From contig NC_065874.1 of NCBI RefSeq assembly GCF_933775445.1, positions 10,063,001 through 10,127,000 of the forward strand: a stretch of 64,000 bases of DNA. The letters are read 5' to 3'. Each line of letters starts with the position of its first letter. Position 1 is the first letter of the stretch. The notes beneath the pieces were generated by a model, which saw only the letters and a list, made by a program, of their open reading frames with translations, did no database searches and was not told the origin of the DNA. Made by a program: the position numbers and the translations under genes. Positions 26,527-39,479 of this stretch are shown here, piece after piece. This DNA is from Argentina anserina (Eukaryota > Streptophyta > Magnoliopsida > Rosales > Rosaceae).

Positions 26527-29500
26527 CACTACTAGAAAAATGTTCTTAGGTCACCAAATAAAAAAATTTCATCACCGTAGACAATACTAAGATGACGAAA
26601 AATAATTAGTCACCTAAGTAAAATATTTCGTCATCTAAGTCAATAAGGGTGACGAATTGCTGTTTCGTCAGCCAATTCGTCATCTAAATGAGTGCTAAGC
26701 TGACGAAACATTGTTTCGTCATCTAAGTTATATCTAAGCTGACGAACTACTTTTTCGTCACCATACTGTTGTACTTGTTAGGTGACGAAATAAAGCTGCG
26801 TCACCTAAGTGATCACTTAGGTGACGAGATCAAACTTCGTGGGTATAGTGTTTTCGCTAAGGTGACGAAATAAAATATTGTGTCCTATGTAGTCACTTAA
26901 ATAAATAAATAAAAATATCAATGATAATAAACTAATATTTGATTGATCCCCTAACGTTACCGAATTGAGATGAATTTTTTACCATGCTCACATTTAACTA
27001 TAATAATCACATCAGACGGTCGATTTTTGATTTTGTGAATTTTAGCGGTAAGCGCCACAACGTGCGTACTAATGTTATATATCTTATTTAAAAGGTTATA
27101 TGCAATTGCACAACTTTGTGAACCAACTATACTTAGAAAATAAAATTTGTAAAAACCTTGTGAAATAAGATGTGACCGGTACAGTAAAATACAGTTGTGG
27201 TTGAAAATTCACATATTTCCGATAACGTTTGGACCTCGAAAGAACTGGTCAACCCTATTTATGCATTTGGTTCGTCCCACACATTGGGGATGCTCTTCAA
27301 TTTTCTCTTCACATGCCTTGCACGTAGTGTACAGTGGCATTCGGAATCCTATGCATCCCAAGATCTCGTCTTTCTTTCCCTAGAACCGATATCAACATGT
27401 CCGCCGCCCCACCCTTGATTCCATCCTTATCATATCTTTTGTGAGACAATTTTTGTTGAATATAATCTCTTTCTTCCTCTTCCTCCACCATATTTTTCAA
27501 TTTAAAGGTGGAGGAATGAGTTCACGGCGGCGCAGTTGAATGAATTAGCCGTTGTGACTGAGGCTGCCTACTTGAGTTCGTTAAAGCTGCCATGATTGGA
27601 TTAATTAGCAGCTGTGATCAAACTTTCCTTAGACTCGCAATTGTAAGTTTCTCATTACTTCATTGCCATCAGACTAACTTACTTCACCAATCGTAGTTTG
27701 AATGCTATGTTTAGCCTGAACTTTATGGGATTGAAAAGTTTGGATCTTTGTTTGACTATGCATTTGGTCTCTGTTTGACTTGAAATTTTTCCAGGTCTTA
27801 GCTTTGCTTGTCTATTATAATTTTGGAGAATTTCAGTTGAAAATATTAAAATGTCAATTGTTGGTGAATTTTTCCTTCTTACTACCCATTTTCTGAAAAT
27901 TTCTAAGATTTGCGGCTCTTTGTTGCAAACTGTGGGTTTTGGATCCCTTTAACTCTTCATTTTGTTATTGATACTTCCAAATTGTGAAGTAACTTGATCA
28001 TTTTAATTTCCTTTTTCCAAATGGTTATCTAGTCTGCTAAAATTTTAGTTCACTTAGATGACGATATTACATTGTTTGGTGACCTAAGTACTCAATATGT
28101 GGCGGGTTAAAATTCCGCCAATTTTTTAGGCCAAAGTTCGAAGTTTACTTAAGTGACGGAGAAGTCACTTTCGTGGGCCGGGTTTCTTTTAATAAAACCC
28201 AAATCCCCTTGCTCATAAACCTAAAATCCCTAAATCGTGTCATTTTCTGATCCCCCACCGCGACCTTCCCCCGCATCTCTTCTTCCTAGGTCTCCCCCGC
28301 CAGTGTCGTCATCCATCGCGACCTCAAGATCCATCGACATCCACTATGCCACCGACTCGTGGGAAGAGGAAGAAACAGCAAGAACAGACTCAGCGAGTGA
28401 GGGAGGCGTTACAGCAGCAATACCGACGCAACGGAGAGGGCCCCTCCATGGCGCCTCCGACTAGTATGGGACCTCCTCTCCCTTCACCACTGCCCTTGGT
28501 CCACGAAGCAGCACCCCCAGCATATAGTGAGCGAACCCAATCATCATGCAAGATCAGCGCTCGCTGCAAACCTTTTCCTGAAGGAGATAATTCTCATTCT
28601 CATAGTGTATCAACTAATTTGCTCTACGCTGGAGCAGTCCACTGTTCAAGGCTCCATATTTGCTTTAATAAGAATGCTTCAATAATATAGAACTATCATA
28701 ACTATGTATGTTGCTATTGACCCTCTTATTGCCATACTATATATGAATGATGGGAGTTTCTTCTTTAAGATGCATGATTATAGTATTGACCTTCCAAACG
28801 TGTGGATCGGGGTTGGATGAATATTAATTAGTGATTGGTTGGTCTGTTTTTATCCTCTCTTATTTAATACATGTCTTAATGCAAAAAGAAAAATGAACCG
28901 AACTGTTTTGATTTGTATTGTTGTAGGAGCTCTATGCTGAAGAACTGATTTATCTAATAGTGAAAATCCGAACTATATCCGCATTGTGTGTACTCCATCA
29001 TAGTTTATAGGGGTTTTCATATGTCTATTGTGTTCTGGTAGGTGGACTGAGGTGAGGAGGATTGGTGGTAAACAACAAAATTGGTGTGAATATTGTGTAG
29101 AGCGATTGTTTTGACATAAATGAATTGAAAGTGAGTCTAGTTTGGCAGCATAACTATCAGGGTTGGTAGAAAAGAACTTTTGAAGTTCAAAATCCAACGC
29201 AAAGCAACAAAATTTCTCTGTTGAGCATCCAATTCTTGTTTTTAACTTTTCAATTTCGGTCTGCTCTTATGCATTTTGAAGATCATTTTAACTTTCCAAT
29301 TCCTGTTTAATTTTTTTGTGTTCACAGTGTGTTGCATGAATGATTTGCGTATGTGTGTTCCTCAAGACATTGTTTCAGCAAGTAAGACTCCATTCATGCA
29401 TAGACCTAACAATAGCTATCAACTGAAAAGAAAAATAGCAAAAGTAAATATGACTAACATAACCGCAAAATAAGCTTCTGAGAATCAAAAATTAAGAAAT

Positions 29501-31740
29501 TCTGTTATTGATATAATTGAATACAAAAACATACCTGAATTTATGTTTTTCCTGATTATAGCATTACCTTATTTATACATGAAGTGTTTATGTTAGAGAA
29601 TATGCAATTGGACTATCTTCAATTTTTAAAATGAAAAACCCCCAAATTATCATGTCTCTGTTGGACAATTGGTCTCTCTGGGAAGCTAGTGTTTGGGAGA
29701 TTCTCCCGTTGTTCATGAGGCTATTTGGTAGAGCTTAGATAGGTTATGTATGTAAACGATTATTTTTACAACTCAGCTTTTTAATAACTAAGTTTCGCCA
29801 CCTCAATACCAAACTAAGCCATAGTTGTATATGCAGTTGTTTATGGGTTGAAATGTGGAGGTTTTATTGTCGATTTGGTGACTTTGAATTATTATGGCAC
29901 CATATTAATTACTGTTGCTCAAATCACTGTCCATCTAGTCAATTTTGCATTTCATTCTTCATATGATGAAATTGTAGAGAAGATCAGTCGCCAACAAGAG
30001 AAATCGGGACAAGAAGACATTGCACCACCACACCGGATCAAGGCCTTTCATCTACAATGCAAAGGGGTTGAAGGACAAAGGTGAACATCTCTACTTCATT
30101 AAATCTCACTCACGAGCGTATGATGCAGATCGCAACCCAGAAGCTGCTGAAAAACAAGTAAGTGGTATATGTCTGAATGTTGCTTCATCACTGTCCATGT
30201 GGTCGATCATTTAATCTCTTGTATGTGTCTAAATAGTTTTTAAATTGCATTGAGAAGGTGATGAATGCAAAGCTGTTCTCCTAAAGTTTGTAGCTTTTCA
30301 CCTTCATATATTATGAGATTGAAGTACCACATCACTTATTGCCTTTGCATTCATTAGTGCCTCAGAGAATAGATGGGTTGTCTTTTGGTCTTGTTTTAGG
30401 TTTTGCTTAGTCTCTTAGCTGGAAGCCAACTTATACTAGATGAATTAATAATGCTATATAAGATCCTATGATTAGTGACTTTCAACAATTCTATAATACT
30501 GCCCTCAACATTCTTTCTCCAAATTAATTGTTTTTGTAAAACATATACTCCTCATGCTGCGTTGATGAAGACGGTTGATGATATTCGTGGGGATCTGAGG
30601 AAGGAGAACCCTGACATTTCTGAAGAAGATATTGATCTTCATTTAAACCAACTACAAACTCAGGAAAATGTGTTTGAAACAACATTTAAACATAGAAACA
30701 TGAAGGAGATCAGGGGAATGGGCTTTGCAGGCAGTCATGGTTTGAGCCAGGGGCCAGACAAGACTGGCTTCACGTTCTAGGCGAGCTGCATAGATTGTTG
30801 ATAGAGCTGTGGAGGAAGCCCGACAAGCCAAGGAGGAAGCTCGCGAGACCAGGGAAGAGAACACACAGATTAAGGCTCGTCTTCAACAAATGGAGCAGCT
30901 TCTCTCTGACAAGTTTGGCATACAGCTGCCGGTTCCCCCCCCAATAGCAGCCCCGTGATGATGATGGAGGCAATGGTTCCATTAACATTGCCTCAGTTTC
31001 CTAGTCTGTGTCTAGTAAACTATTATAATTAAGTCACTAGTTTGTTTTTGAATATATATTTTGTATGAACAAGTTGAAATTAATTAGTAGTTTATATATT
31101 TTGGAATGGTTTGTATGAACTTGATTATGAAATGTATGTATATATATATATATATTTGCTCAATTTTGTATTCTTTTAATTAATATTGAAGGTAAAATAA
31201 ACAATTAAACAACTTAATCAAAACTGCTTCAATAAAATATATTACACTAAGGTGACGAAAGTTAAAATGTCGTGGCCTTACATGGATGTCCAAATAGTCA
31301 GCAGTCGGAGGGATTTCGTCAGCTAAGCAAGTAATGACGAAACATGTTTCGTAGTGTTAGGGTTATGGTGACGAGACAATTCATTACCTGAGATGGCAAG
31401 GTTTCGTCACTCCAAAGCTTAGGCCACGAAACATATTTCGTCATCTAATATGTTAAGTGACGAAATGTCTCGTCACTTAAGAACTTAAATGACTAAATAT
31501 GTTTCTTAGGTGACAAAAAAGTCTCGTCACCTTATAATGATAGAGACGAAAAAGGAATCGTGGTGCAAGTTTCCGGTATAGTGACTAATCACTTTATTTT
31601 GTCACCTAAGTTCTTCAATCACGGCTCTTAGGTGACGAACCTTAGGTGACGAAATTTTCGTCACGTAACTTCTTAGGTGACGAATAAGGCTCTTAGGTGA
31701 CGAAAATATTTCGTCACTTTAGGGCTTTATTTTAGTAGTG
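26527..31740. mobile_element. CACTA (En/Spm) DNA transposon, 5.2 kb, non-autonomous
   Basis: The left end starts CACTACTAGAAAA and the right end finishes TTTTAGTAGTG, forming the diagnostic CACTA inverted termini. The 3-bp target duplication gcg is present on both sides (26524-26526 and 31741-31743). Both subterminal regions, about 26540-26900 and 31245-31735, are packed with copies in both orientations of a 10-12 bp motif around taggtgacgaaa, as expected for binding sites of a TNPA-like protein. The interior holds a decayed TNPA-like gene (28346-30958) but nothing like a TNPD transposase, so the element depends on a relative for movement. Confidence 0.92.
28346..30958 (+). pseudogene. En/Spm TNPA-like (Transposase_24 type) gene remnant
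   Basis: Several open pieces in order look like exons of the short accessory protein of CACTA elements: a basic Gln-rich start (MPPTRGKRKKQQEQTQ, 28346), a middle piece at about 30009-30160 with the family-type phrase TGSRPF and further H/R residues, a piece at 30565-30778 (SEEDIDLHLNQLQ) and a coiled-coil tail at about 30785-30950 (VEEARQAKEEARETREE). A premature stop (tag at 30791-30793) and a frame change near 30770 break the tail. Exon borders are uncertain. The protein would bind the subterminal repeats and help excision; this copy is probably non-functional. Confidence 0.55.
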
Positions 31741-31745
31741 GCGAT

Positions 31746-32505
31746 TGTAGACACATAAAATTTAATGAAGTAAATTATCTTCATTAAATGATTAAATCGA
31801 CCAAGAACCCGACAAAATTGCATATGTGGCCCAAAAGTCAACAAAGTTTGTGCGGATCAGAATAAAACTCGTGTCAGCCCATAAATGGATGATCGTAATC
31901 AAAACTACGTGATTCCGACTTAAATCGAAAATTGAATGTCTTTGACGATTCGAAATGGTAATCGGACATTTGATTAAATTAATAAATTTCTTAACGGTTA
32001 TAATTAAATCAATTATTATTTTATGTTTAATTTAGTTATGAGAATAACTAATTTTGGATTAATCAGAAAATACATATTGATTTAATTATACAATTAAAGA
32101 AATTTATTATTTTTTTTAGTGTCATTAAAATATTCTACAAAATAGAAACTTTAACACTATAAATACCACTTTCAACATGAAGAGAAGGGGAATTGGAGAA
32201 GAAGGAGAAAAAAATCACTTGAGCAAGATCACTCTCGACAAATCCCGAAGTCTCTCAAATTCACGAAGATCATCAAATCCACGAAGAATCATCAAGCGGC
32301 CAAATCGCTCGTTCTTCATCAAATTCAAATCCAAATCAAACTCAAATTCTCAAGATCAAGTGCACGTCACCCTTAAGCCAAGTCATATACAGAGATAGAA
32401 TTAGAGGAGTTCACAAAGATTGTAACCCCGCGCTTGATTATAAATAAATCACATTTTATTTGTACACGTGTCTGTATTCTTATTTGTTTTCAGATTATCG
32501 TGATA
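31746..32505 (+). mobile_element. Possible solo LTR next to the CACTA element
   Basis: The segment starts TGTAGACACATAAAA, carries a TATA-like box (ctataaatacc, about 32157) and an AATAAA-type signal near 32443, and is flanked by gcgat on both sides (31741-31745 and 32506-32510). These fit a solo LTR with a 5-bp target duplication. Against this, it ends in ...gtgata rather than the usual CA, and the left flank overlaps the CACTA duplication. A TA microsatellite follows. Confidence 0.42.
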
Positions 32506-32890
32506 GCGATATATATATATATATATATATATATAGTATTATTATATTAATCATACACGTGGATCCATGCGGATACATATAACAGCTATATTCGATTAGT
32601 TATCGTATATCCGAATGGGGTGTTTCATGCCCATGCATGCATGCATGATATATATATTTTTTCCGATAATGATGCATGATATAATCGAAATTCTTTAGTA
32701 GTCTAAATATTGATCGTAAGGAATTTTAGCTCATCTCCTTCTTAAAACAAAGAGGTCACGTGGAAAAGGACATGCAACATGCTGCCATGCAGTTACATCT
32801 CGTCTCGCTGGCATTGCGAACCCGATCCTTCTTTTTCAACCATTTTGGATCTTTTTTTTTCTTCTTTGTTACAAATTATTCTCTTCTTCG

Positions 32891-33091
32891 TCACCCCCTG
32901 CCCATATTTTGCAGTCTAACCCCAAAGCCAATAGCTTTTGCATACATTGTATACCACCGTTCAGCATCATCAAGATTAGTCTTTCCTACATCCTGCTCAG
33001 TCAATTCAGAAAATTTTTCCCCAATACTATCTGGTTCTGTTGATTCCATCTCAGTGTATTGATCGTCTCTAGAACTAAACTCCGAGTTCAT
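32891..33091 (-). pseudogene. FAR1/FRS-like N-terminal fragment
   Basis: A 66-residue frame ends in DAERWYTMYAKAIGFGVRL, which resembles the start of the FAR1 DNA-binding domain of FAR1-related-sequence proteins, derived long ago from MULE transposases. The acidic leader before it (MNSEFSSRDDQYTEMEST) fits too. The frame stops right after and no zinc-finger, transposase-like core or SWIM part follows, so only a fragment is present. The remaining sequence up to about 34600 may hold its old leader and introns. Function is unlikely. Confidence 0.45.
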
Positions 33092-33099
33092 GCTTGATT

Positions 33100-35205
33100 G
33101 AATCTAAAAATGAAAATATATAATCTTCAGAAGATAGCTAGATTTCATATATAAAAGTAAAAAGTAAACCAGATAACTACTACCGGTTCACTGAGAATAC
33201 ATAAAATTACATGCATTCAGGTTACATTTAAGCATCCAGAGACGCATACTTCATATCAAAATGGTAAAATTATATTCAAAACTAAAATTTTTAAGATATA
33301 GATTATAGACTATTATATGACCTGTTAGGCAGAAAGCACAATGAAGGCATTGATTTAATCACCAGTTATTTGATTATATGACAACAGATATAGTTAGTTA
33401 GCAAGTATAAACAATATAGAAACTGTTTTGTTCAATTTAGTTAGCAAGGCATTGAACGTGTACATTCGATTATAATTAACAACAAAATCAAAGCTACCAC
33501 AGAACACACTAAAAGAAAAGGAGAAGCAAAAGTTATTTCCACAGCAAGACTGATCTAATTATAAACAATAATTGAAATTCATGACCTATTGTGATACAAC
33601 AGCAATAAGCCAATACCAAATTGGTAAAAAAAAAAATTAGAAACTTGGCTACTCACCGCTTCGTTAAAGAATCTGCAACGTCAAGCCAGATAACGAATCC
33701 ACAAGCTAATTAATCATATTCCCTACATCAAGTACCGAAGAATTAGGACAAATCCACACTAAATATTTGCTGAACAAGTATGTAAAACGATTAATCAAAC
33801 CTTGTATGACAAGTCATGCTAGATTGAAAACATATCAAACAACACCAGGCCAAAACTAGACCAGTTCATACAAAAGTCCAAAGTGGGGTTTTGCACACGA
33901 CCTTCATTTACACCATCCATCAAAACCATAAACAATTCAAGAGAAGAGAATCTTAATTCAACTCCAGCATCTTCGAATTCCTAAGCATAGCCAAAATCAT
34001 CACTCCCTCTTGTTCACACAAATTCAGTTCAAGTCCGAGCAACACTGCTATCCCAAAATCTCATTCTCCTACCACTCAAGCCTAACCAACAACTACTTCT
34101 GCTACAAGCTCCTAAATCGAAGTCAAACGTCTCCTGAGAACAAAGAAACTCACCAGAGTACTGAAACCCACCAATACTGTTCATAAGAAAAGCTTAGAAA
34201 TTTCAAAAGTGCAATATTATCAAAACTGACAAAACCCATAAACTGCATGAGCATTGAAGCACAAGTCGAACATTTTTTTTTTATCAAAGCAAGTCGAACA
34301 TCTGACCACCAACAAAGTCATTGATAGTGTCGATAGAATCAACCAAATAGAAGAAAAAACTGAAAACCCCAGAATCTTATCAAAACTCAAATCATTAGAG
34401 AGTGAAAAATTGAGAGAGACGTATATGCATGTCCGACCATATTACCTTGCTTTCTTCGATTTAGTAAAAACCAATCTTTCTTTGTTGGTTCAAGCCCCGC
34501 GCTTCATCGACGCAGCAACAGGATCTCATCTAGAACTAAAGCATTGTGCACGGAGTAGGACGAGGAGATTATCTAGGCTGTTGTGAATGGCCCCATCCTA
34601 CTCTCGAATCTGAGCTTGGCGACTACGAGTCTACTGTATACTGTTTGGTTTCTGCTTTCTGAGCTGGGCGGCGATATACTGTTAGGTTCTCCCGAGTCCC
34701 GAGGACTAAAATATTAATGAAAACGGTAATATTCAGAGTTTAAAATTAGAAATATCGACGGAAATTTCGAAAAAATGTTGATTTTAAAAAATAATTAAAT
34801 AAATTGATAGAAATTTAAATAAAAATATTGAAATTTTAAATTAAATTTTGAGAGATGTTTATTTGATCAATTATCTACTATATTTCATAAGAAATTATTA
34901 TATATCTATTAGTCTATAATGAGTTATAGTAATTTAAAGTAAAACAATCGTCGAGAATTATTAAAAATTTACTTTAATTATTGTTTTTAATGGCTTGGAA
35001 CCCAAAGGGATGCTAGACCATCACGTCTTATATACATATGATACATTAAATATGAAATTACATGAGTGATTTAGAACCACATAAAAGATCTATGAGGTAC
35101 AAAATTTTCACCGTCTTCATCATCTCCTTAAGTAGAGCCTTGAGTATATTGTGAAGAATAATCATTAAATGATACCTTCCTTTTGTAGTTTTGCATGTAT
35201 TGATC
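33100..35205. other. Non-coding or decayed sequence between transposons
   Basis: No gene can be supported. The part at 34740-34990 contains aaatatcgacggaaatttcg, a phrase that returns in variants at 39290-39415, suggesting both flank the same older element now split by the second CACTA. The frame just before 35205 on the - strand (NDYSSQYTQ) could be a transposase C-terminus remnant, but I cannot name it. Confidence 0.3.
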
Positions 35206-38200
35206 CACTACCAGAAAATAGCACTTAGATGACAACAGCAAACTTCGGTCGTCACCTAAGAAACTATAAGACGACGAAAACAAAGTCGTCATTTTAGTGA
35301 ATAAATTCGTCATCTAGGTGAAACTTAGATGACAAAATCCAGTTTTGTCACCTTAGTTGTACATTTTAGATGACGAAATATAATATGGTCGTCTAATATG
35401 GTGACCTAGTCAACAAATAGCTATATTGCCGTCTCAGCATAGAACTTAGACGACGCATTTTGATTTTGTCGTCTCCAAAATTGTAAGTTGACGAGTAAAT
35501 CGACTTAGATGACGAAAATGTTCGTCATCTAAGTAAACGTTTGACTTTATAATCTGGATCTATTTCCAAATCGATAGAAACGGAGGAAAACCAGAAGAAA
35601 AAAACTGAAGCCAATCTCGAACACTTTGCCCACACTTCTCTAAAACCATATTCTCTGAAGCCAATCTCTAAAGCCGTCCAAATCCAATTTTCCCCAAATC
35701 CAATCTTCTCTGTAATCAGATTCAGTTCCCCACATCTGAAAACCCAAGCTTCCAACCCCCCAAATCTAATGGCGCGAGCATCCGATCTGGTGCGAATCAT
35801 TCTCTTTCATGGTCTTATTTCGTTGTCTTGATGACCTTCACTGTCTCCAGCTTGAGCTACCCAGAGGTGCGAATCCTTCTCAAAGGTGCATCACTTGCTT
35901 TTCCCACTTTACTTTGTTCTTGCTTTCTTTCATTATTTGATGTTGCTCAGTTGGTGTAATTCTGAGTTTTGGTCATTAAAGATATCTATGTTTATGCTAG
36001 AGCACATTTGATGATTGCCCATTCAAGTGTTTTGTGTAGTTTTGATCATGAAAGATATGTACTTTGATGCAAGAACACATTTGATGATTGCCCACTTTAG
36101 TGTTTTGTGTAGTTATGAGTTTTGATGATTAAAGATTGGTACTTTGTGTTACGAATGGTAGTTTGCTGATAGTGAAATTGATTAATTGTTTGGTGAAACA
36201 GGCAAGATGTTTATAGTGATGGCTTGTAGAGATGCCATCACTTCCAATTCAATCCCTGCTTTTCGAAGAGGTAAAAATTATGTCTTTTTTAGAATTCCTC
36301 AATCATGAACTAATGTATTAGTGTAAAGATTGTTTTTTAAATGCCGTAATTGATGGTCTCATTGTCAAACTTTGGATTTTTGTGAATGCATGATACATTA
36401 TGATTAGTAAGTTCACAGTAAGATATAATGGTCAGATTTTTATTTTCATGTTTGTTTACTTTAATTCATATATGTAGTTCAAGATTGATGTTTGAGGACT
36501 TTAGAACATTTTGCATGTTTCTCTTAGCTTTGGATATGGTATATTTGGTACCAAATATATATTTAGCTTGTTTGTTTTGGTGCTCTGATCTTATGCATTT
36601 GGTAGTTATGTGCTTAATTATGCTGCTTGGTTCTTAGTTCTTACTGAACTTATGGGCCAAAATCTAAGAGCAGCTTTACCGTTTATAGTACACAGAAAAG
36701 TCATGTGTATGATCTTACTATACAATGACTTGATCTTTTTCTATCTTGTACTTAAAGATGTTAACTCTATTTATATAAATACACACATGTCCTACTTTTA
36801 TCTTCCACTGTGTGTGTGTTCCAAATGCTTCTCACCTGTCTCTTTTTATTGGTAAATTTTCATGTTGTTTGTTAATGTTAACCTATTTTGTTTCATGGTT
36901 GGGTTTGTGTATATGATTTAATAGGACTGAGACTAGCTTGAAAAAGACTCAATGCAATGCTGCTATTAAGAGGTACCCATACTTAGCATTTTTTGTTGTT
37001 GTGAATCTTTTCTTTTTGGGATCTGGGTTACTTGTGGAATTGACTTGCAAGATTAGCATATGGTCCAATCTATTTAAGAAATTGATAAACCATACAAGCT
37101 CTGGAACCAAATAGCTTGATAAGTTCATCTAATTGGTTTATGGCACAATGATATTTGATCAAATGGTAATCTTGAGCATGTGATGACTATTTCTGACTGT
37201 TAAGCTTTGTCTTAACTTAGTTTCTTTGTTAAATTTCTTCTCTAACTTACCATGGTTGTATTTACTTTTATATGAGTAATTAAATTGTGATATATAGTTA
37301 TATTTATCAGAGATATTTTCTGTTATAAGATCAGAAGGGATATTTTAGTACGATGGTGGGAGAGAGGGAAAAATAGAAAAAAGAAGATGGATACTGGAGA
37401 GAAGGGAGGGAATAAACTAAAACAAAAAACAGATGAAGGGGAACAAAGAGAGAAAAAAAGAGAGAAGGGAAGTAGAATCAAAGAAAGAAAAAAAATGAAA
37501 AAGAGGGAGTTGAGTGGGGGATGAATTAGCTACTGCATAATCCATTATGCTTTGATTGAATTCATTGAAATATTTGGTAATTTCTGGTCATACTTTTGTT
37601 TATCTAATTTAGGCTTCTGGTAGTGTTAGCTTTTACCTATTTGTTGCACTCATTTATAACATAAGATTGTTTTGCTAGCTATTTGCTGCACTTATTTATA
37701 ACATTTTCAGTACGTAAAATTTGTCATACAGGTACTAAAGAGCATGGTGAGCAGCTTATGTTGTAATATTGAAGGACATAAAGATAACTAGCTTGTAAAA
37801 TTTATTTATCTTGTAAACTAGCTTGCTTAATCTTCTTGTAAACTTGAAGCTACATTCCTTTTGGAACATTATTGAGAAAAATTAAAATGTAACATTCCTT
37901 TTGGCATCATTAGATTTACTCTTGTTTTGTACGGTTCTTATGGAAATTGATCTTTCACATAAATATTTGATTTATCGTTCAAAGTATAATTTATTTAATA
38001 TAAATTTTATAAAATTATAAAATAAAAATAAAAATAAGAACAATAAGGTGACGAATTTGGTATTAATTTTTAGGTTCACACTCAGTTGACAAAATTCGTC
38101 ACTATAGGTCATCAAAATTCGTTGGCTAACAAACATGGTGACGACAACAAGTCGTCGTTTAAGTATTGTAATTAGTCATCTTAGATATCAGGTGACAAAA

Positions 38201-38504
38201 TACATCTTGTCGCTTAAGAATTACACCTTGTCACCTTAATAGTAACACGACAAAAAAATATGTCGTCATTTAAGTATTAAAATTTCGTCATCTTAGTAAT
38301 AAAGTGGCGGGCGTACTTTTGTCATCTTACTGACGCTCTTAGGCGACGAATGACTTAATTTCGTCATTTAAGTACTTGGGTGACAGCGTCTACTTGACGA
38401 AACTTAGATGACGGAAATTACGCCGCCTAATGACTTAAGACGATGAAAATATAATCTTAAGTGACAAAATGTCGTTGTCGTGTAAGTCATTAATTCTGGT
38501 AGTG
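35206..38504. mobile_element. Second CACTA-type element, 3.3 kb, non-autonomous
   Basis: The ends are CACTACCAGAAAATAG on the left and (inverted) CACTACCAGAATTAATG on the right. Subterminal regions (about 35215-35535 and 38045-38485) are filled with variants of gatgacgaaa / tcgtcatcta, the same motif class as the first CACTA element, so the two belong to one broad family. The adjoining triplets (atc and tga) do not match, so the target duplication is lost or the element has been rearranged. No TNPA- or TNPD-like protein is seen inside. Confidence 0.82.
35540..37990. other. Interior of the second CACTA element, possibly captured sequence
   Basis: The phrase ctgaagccaatctc is repeated around 35605 and 35656, followed by a short start-like piece (atggcgcgagcatcc at 35769) with donor-like gtgcg and later exon-like pieces near 35850 and 36203. 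No protein family could be recognised. The strand at 37328-37522 is almost pure purine. Confidence 0.3.
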
Positions 38505-39479
38505 TGACTTATATGGCAACCATATGGGTCATTGGTGATTGACTGTGAGTTTTGGTACTGGTAGTTCCCATTGGTAATTTGTTAATCTCCTATATGATGT
38601 AGGATTATATTTGACATGATCGTAAAAAAATAATTATTATTATAATTGACTAAAATATATAAATTAGAACTTAATAATATTAATATACTTACCAACAAGG
38701 AAGAAAAGAGAATATCAACAAAGCCTCACTCACTAATATATTTGGAATTTGATGCTAATATATTTAGAACTTGAAATAGAATAGAGTTGAGTAGTGGTGC
38801 AACCGTGCAAGTGTGCAACCAAGGACTAACATCATATGATCCTAATGTATTTATAGTGTTTTAAAGTTTTAATTTGAAAAATAGTTAAAAATTGAATTGT
38901 AGGTAAATAATATGATAAGTTAGTTGAGATTGGACATATAACCAATTTTCTTTGTTTATCAAATTTATTACACATACAATATATATTATAAAGTGTCAAA
39001 ATATAACACAAATTGACTTAATAGAGTTGGCTCAGTGATTCATTTTCTAATGAGGTGAACATGGTTCGATTCTCATCAACAACAAGTTAGGTTTTATTTG
39101 AATTTTATTTGAAATATATATTAAAATAGTCTTATAGAACAATAACTTTACTTGGTAGAGTTGGCTACACATCTTTGCTTGCAAAGGAATGAGCACAGTT
39201 TGATTCCCCTCAAATGCATATTTGAGTTTTAATTTCTGGTGGCAACACGTGGCGGAATGAGTGATTATATTACGAATATATATAAAATATCGATAATATC
39301 ACTATATATCGTGGAAATTTTCAAAATATCGACCGAAATTACTATGGTACGTGAATGATATATCTCTACCCCGAAAAAATAAAATTATCGCTGAAATATC
39401 GACGATAATTTCGATTTTTTAGTCTTTGCGTTCTCCTATCTTGTTTTAGCGATTAGACGTAGTCAAAATTAAAAAAAGT
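38505..39479. repeat. AT-rich repeat region with tRNA-like (SINE-type) motifs
   Basis: At 39028-39038 (tggctcagtga) and 39063-39073 (ggttcgattct) there are good matches to RNA polymerase III A and B boxes, spaced like those in tRNA genes; a degenerate second set follows near 39160-39205. No tRNA cloverleaf is present, so a tRNA-derived SINE remnant is most likely. The stretch 39290-39415 repeats the atatcgacg motif also seen near 34760. Confidence 0.4.

Noticed and set aside
26540..26900. Regularly repeated gtgacgaa motifs considered as a CRISPR-like array
   Set aside because: Spacing is irregular and the motif occurs in both orientations; it is the subterminal array of a CACTA transposon in a plant genome.
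28237..28464. Pro/Ser-rich frame overlapping the start of the TNPA-like remnant
   Set aside because: The frame starting at 28346 better fits the basic Gln-rich N-terminus; the other looks like its leader.
39020..39095. Possible tRNA gene from the A- and B-box matches
   Set aside because: No acceptor stem or cloverleaf can be drawn; SINE remnant is more likely.
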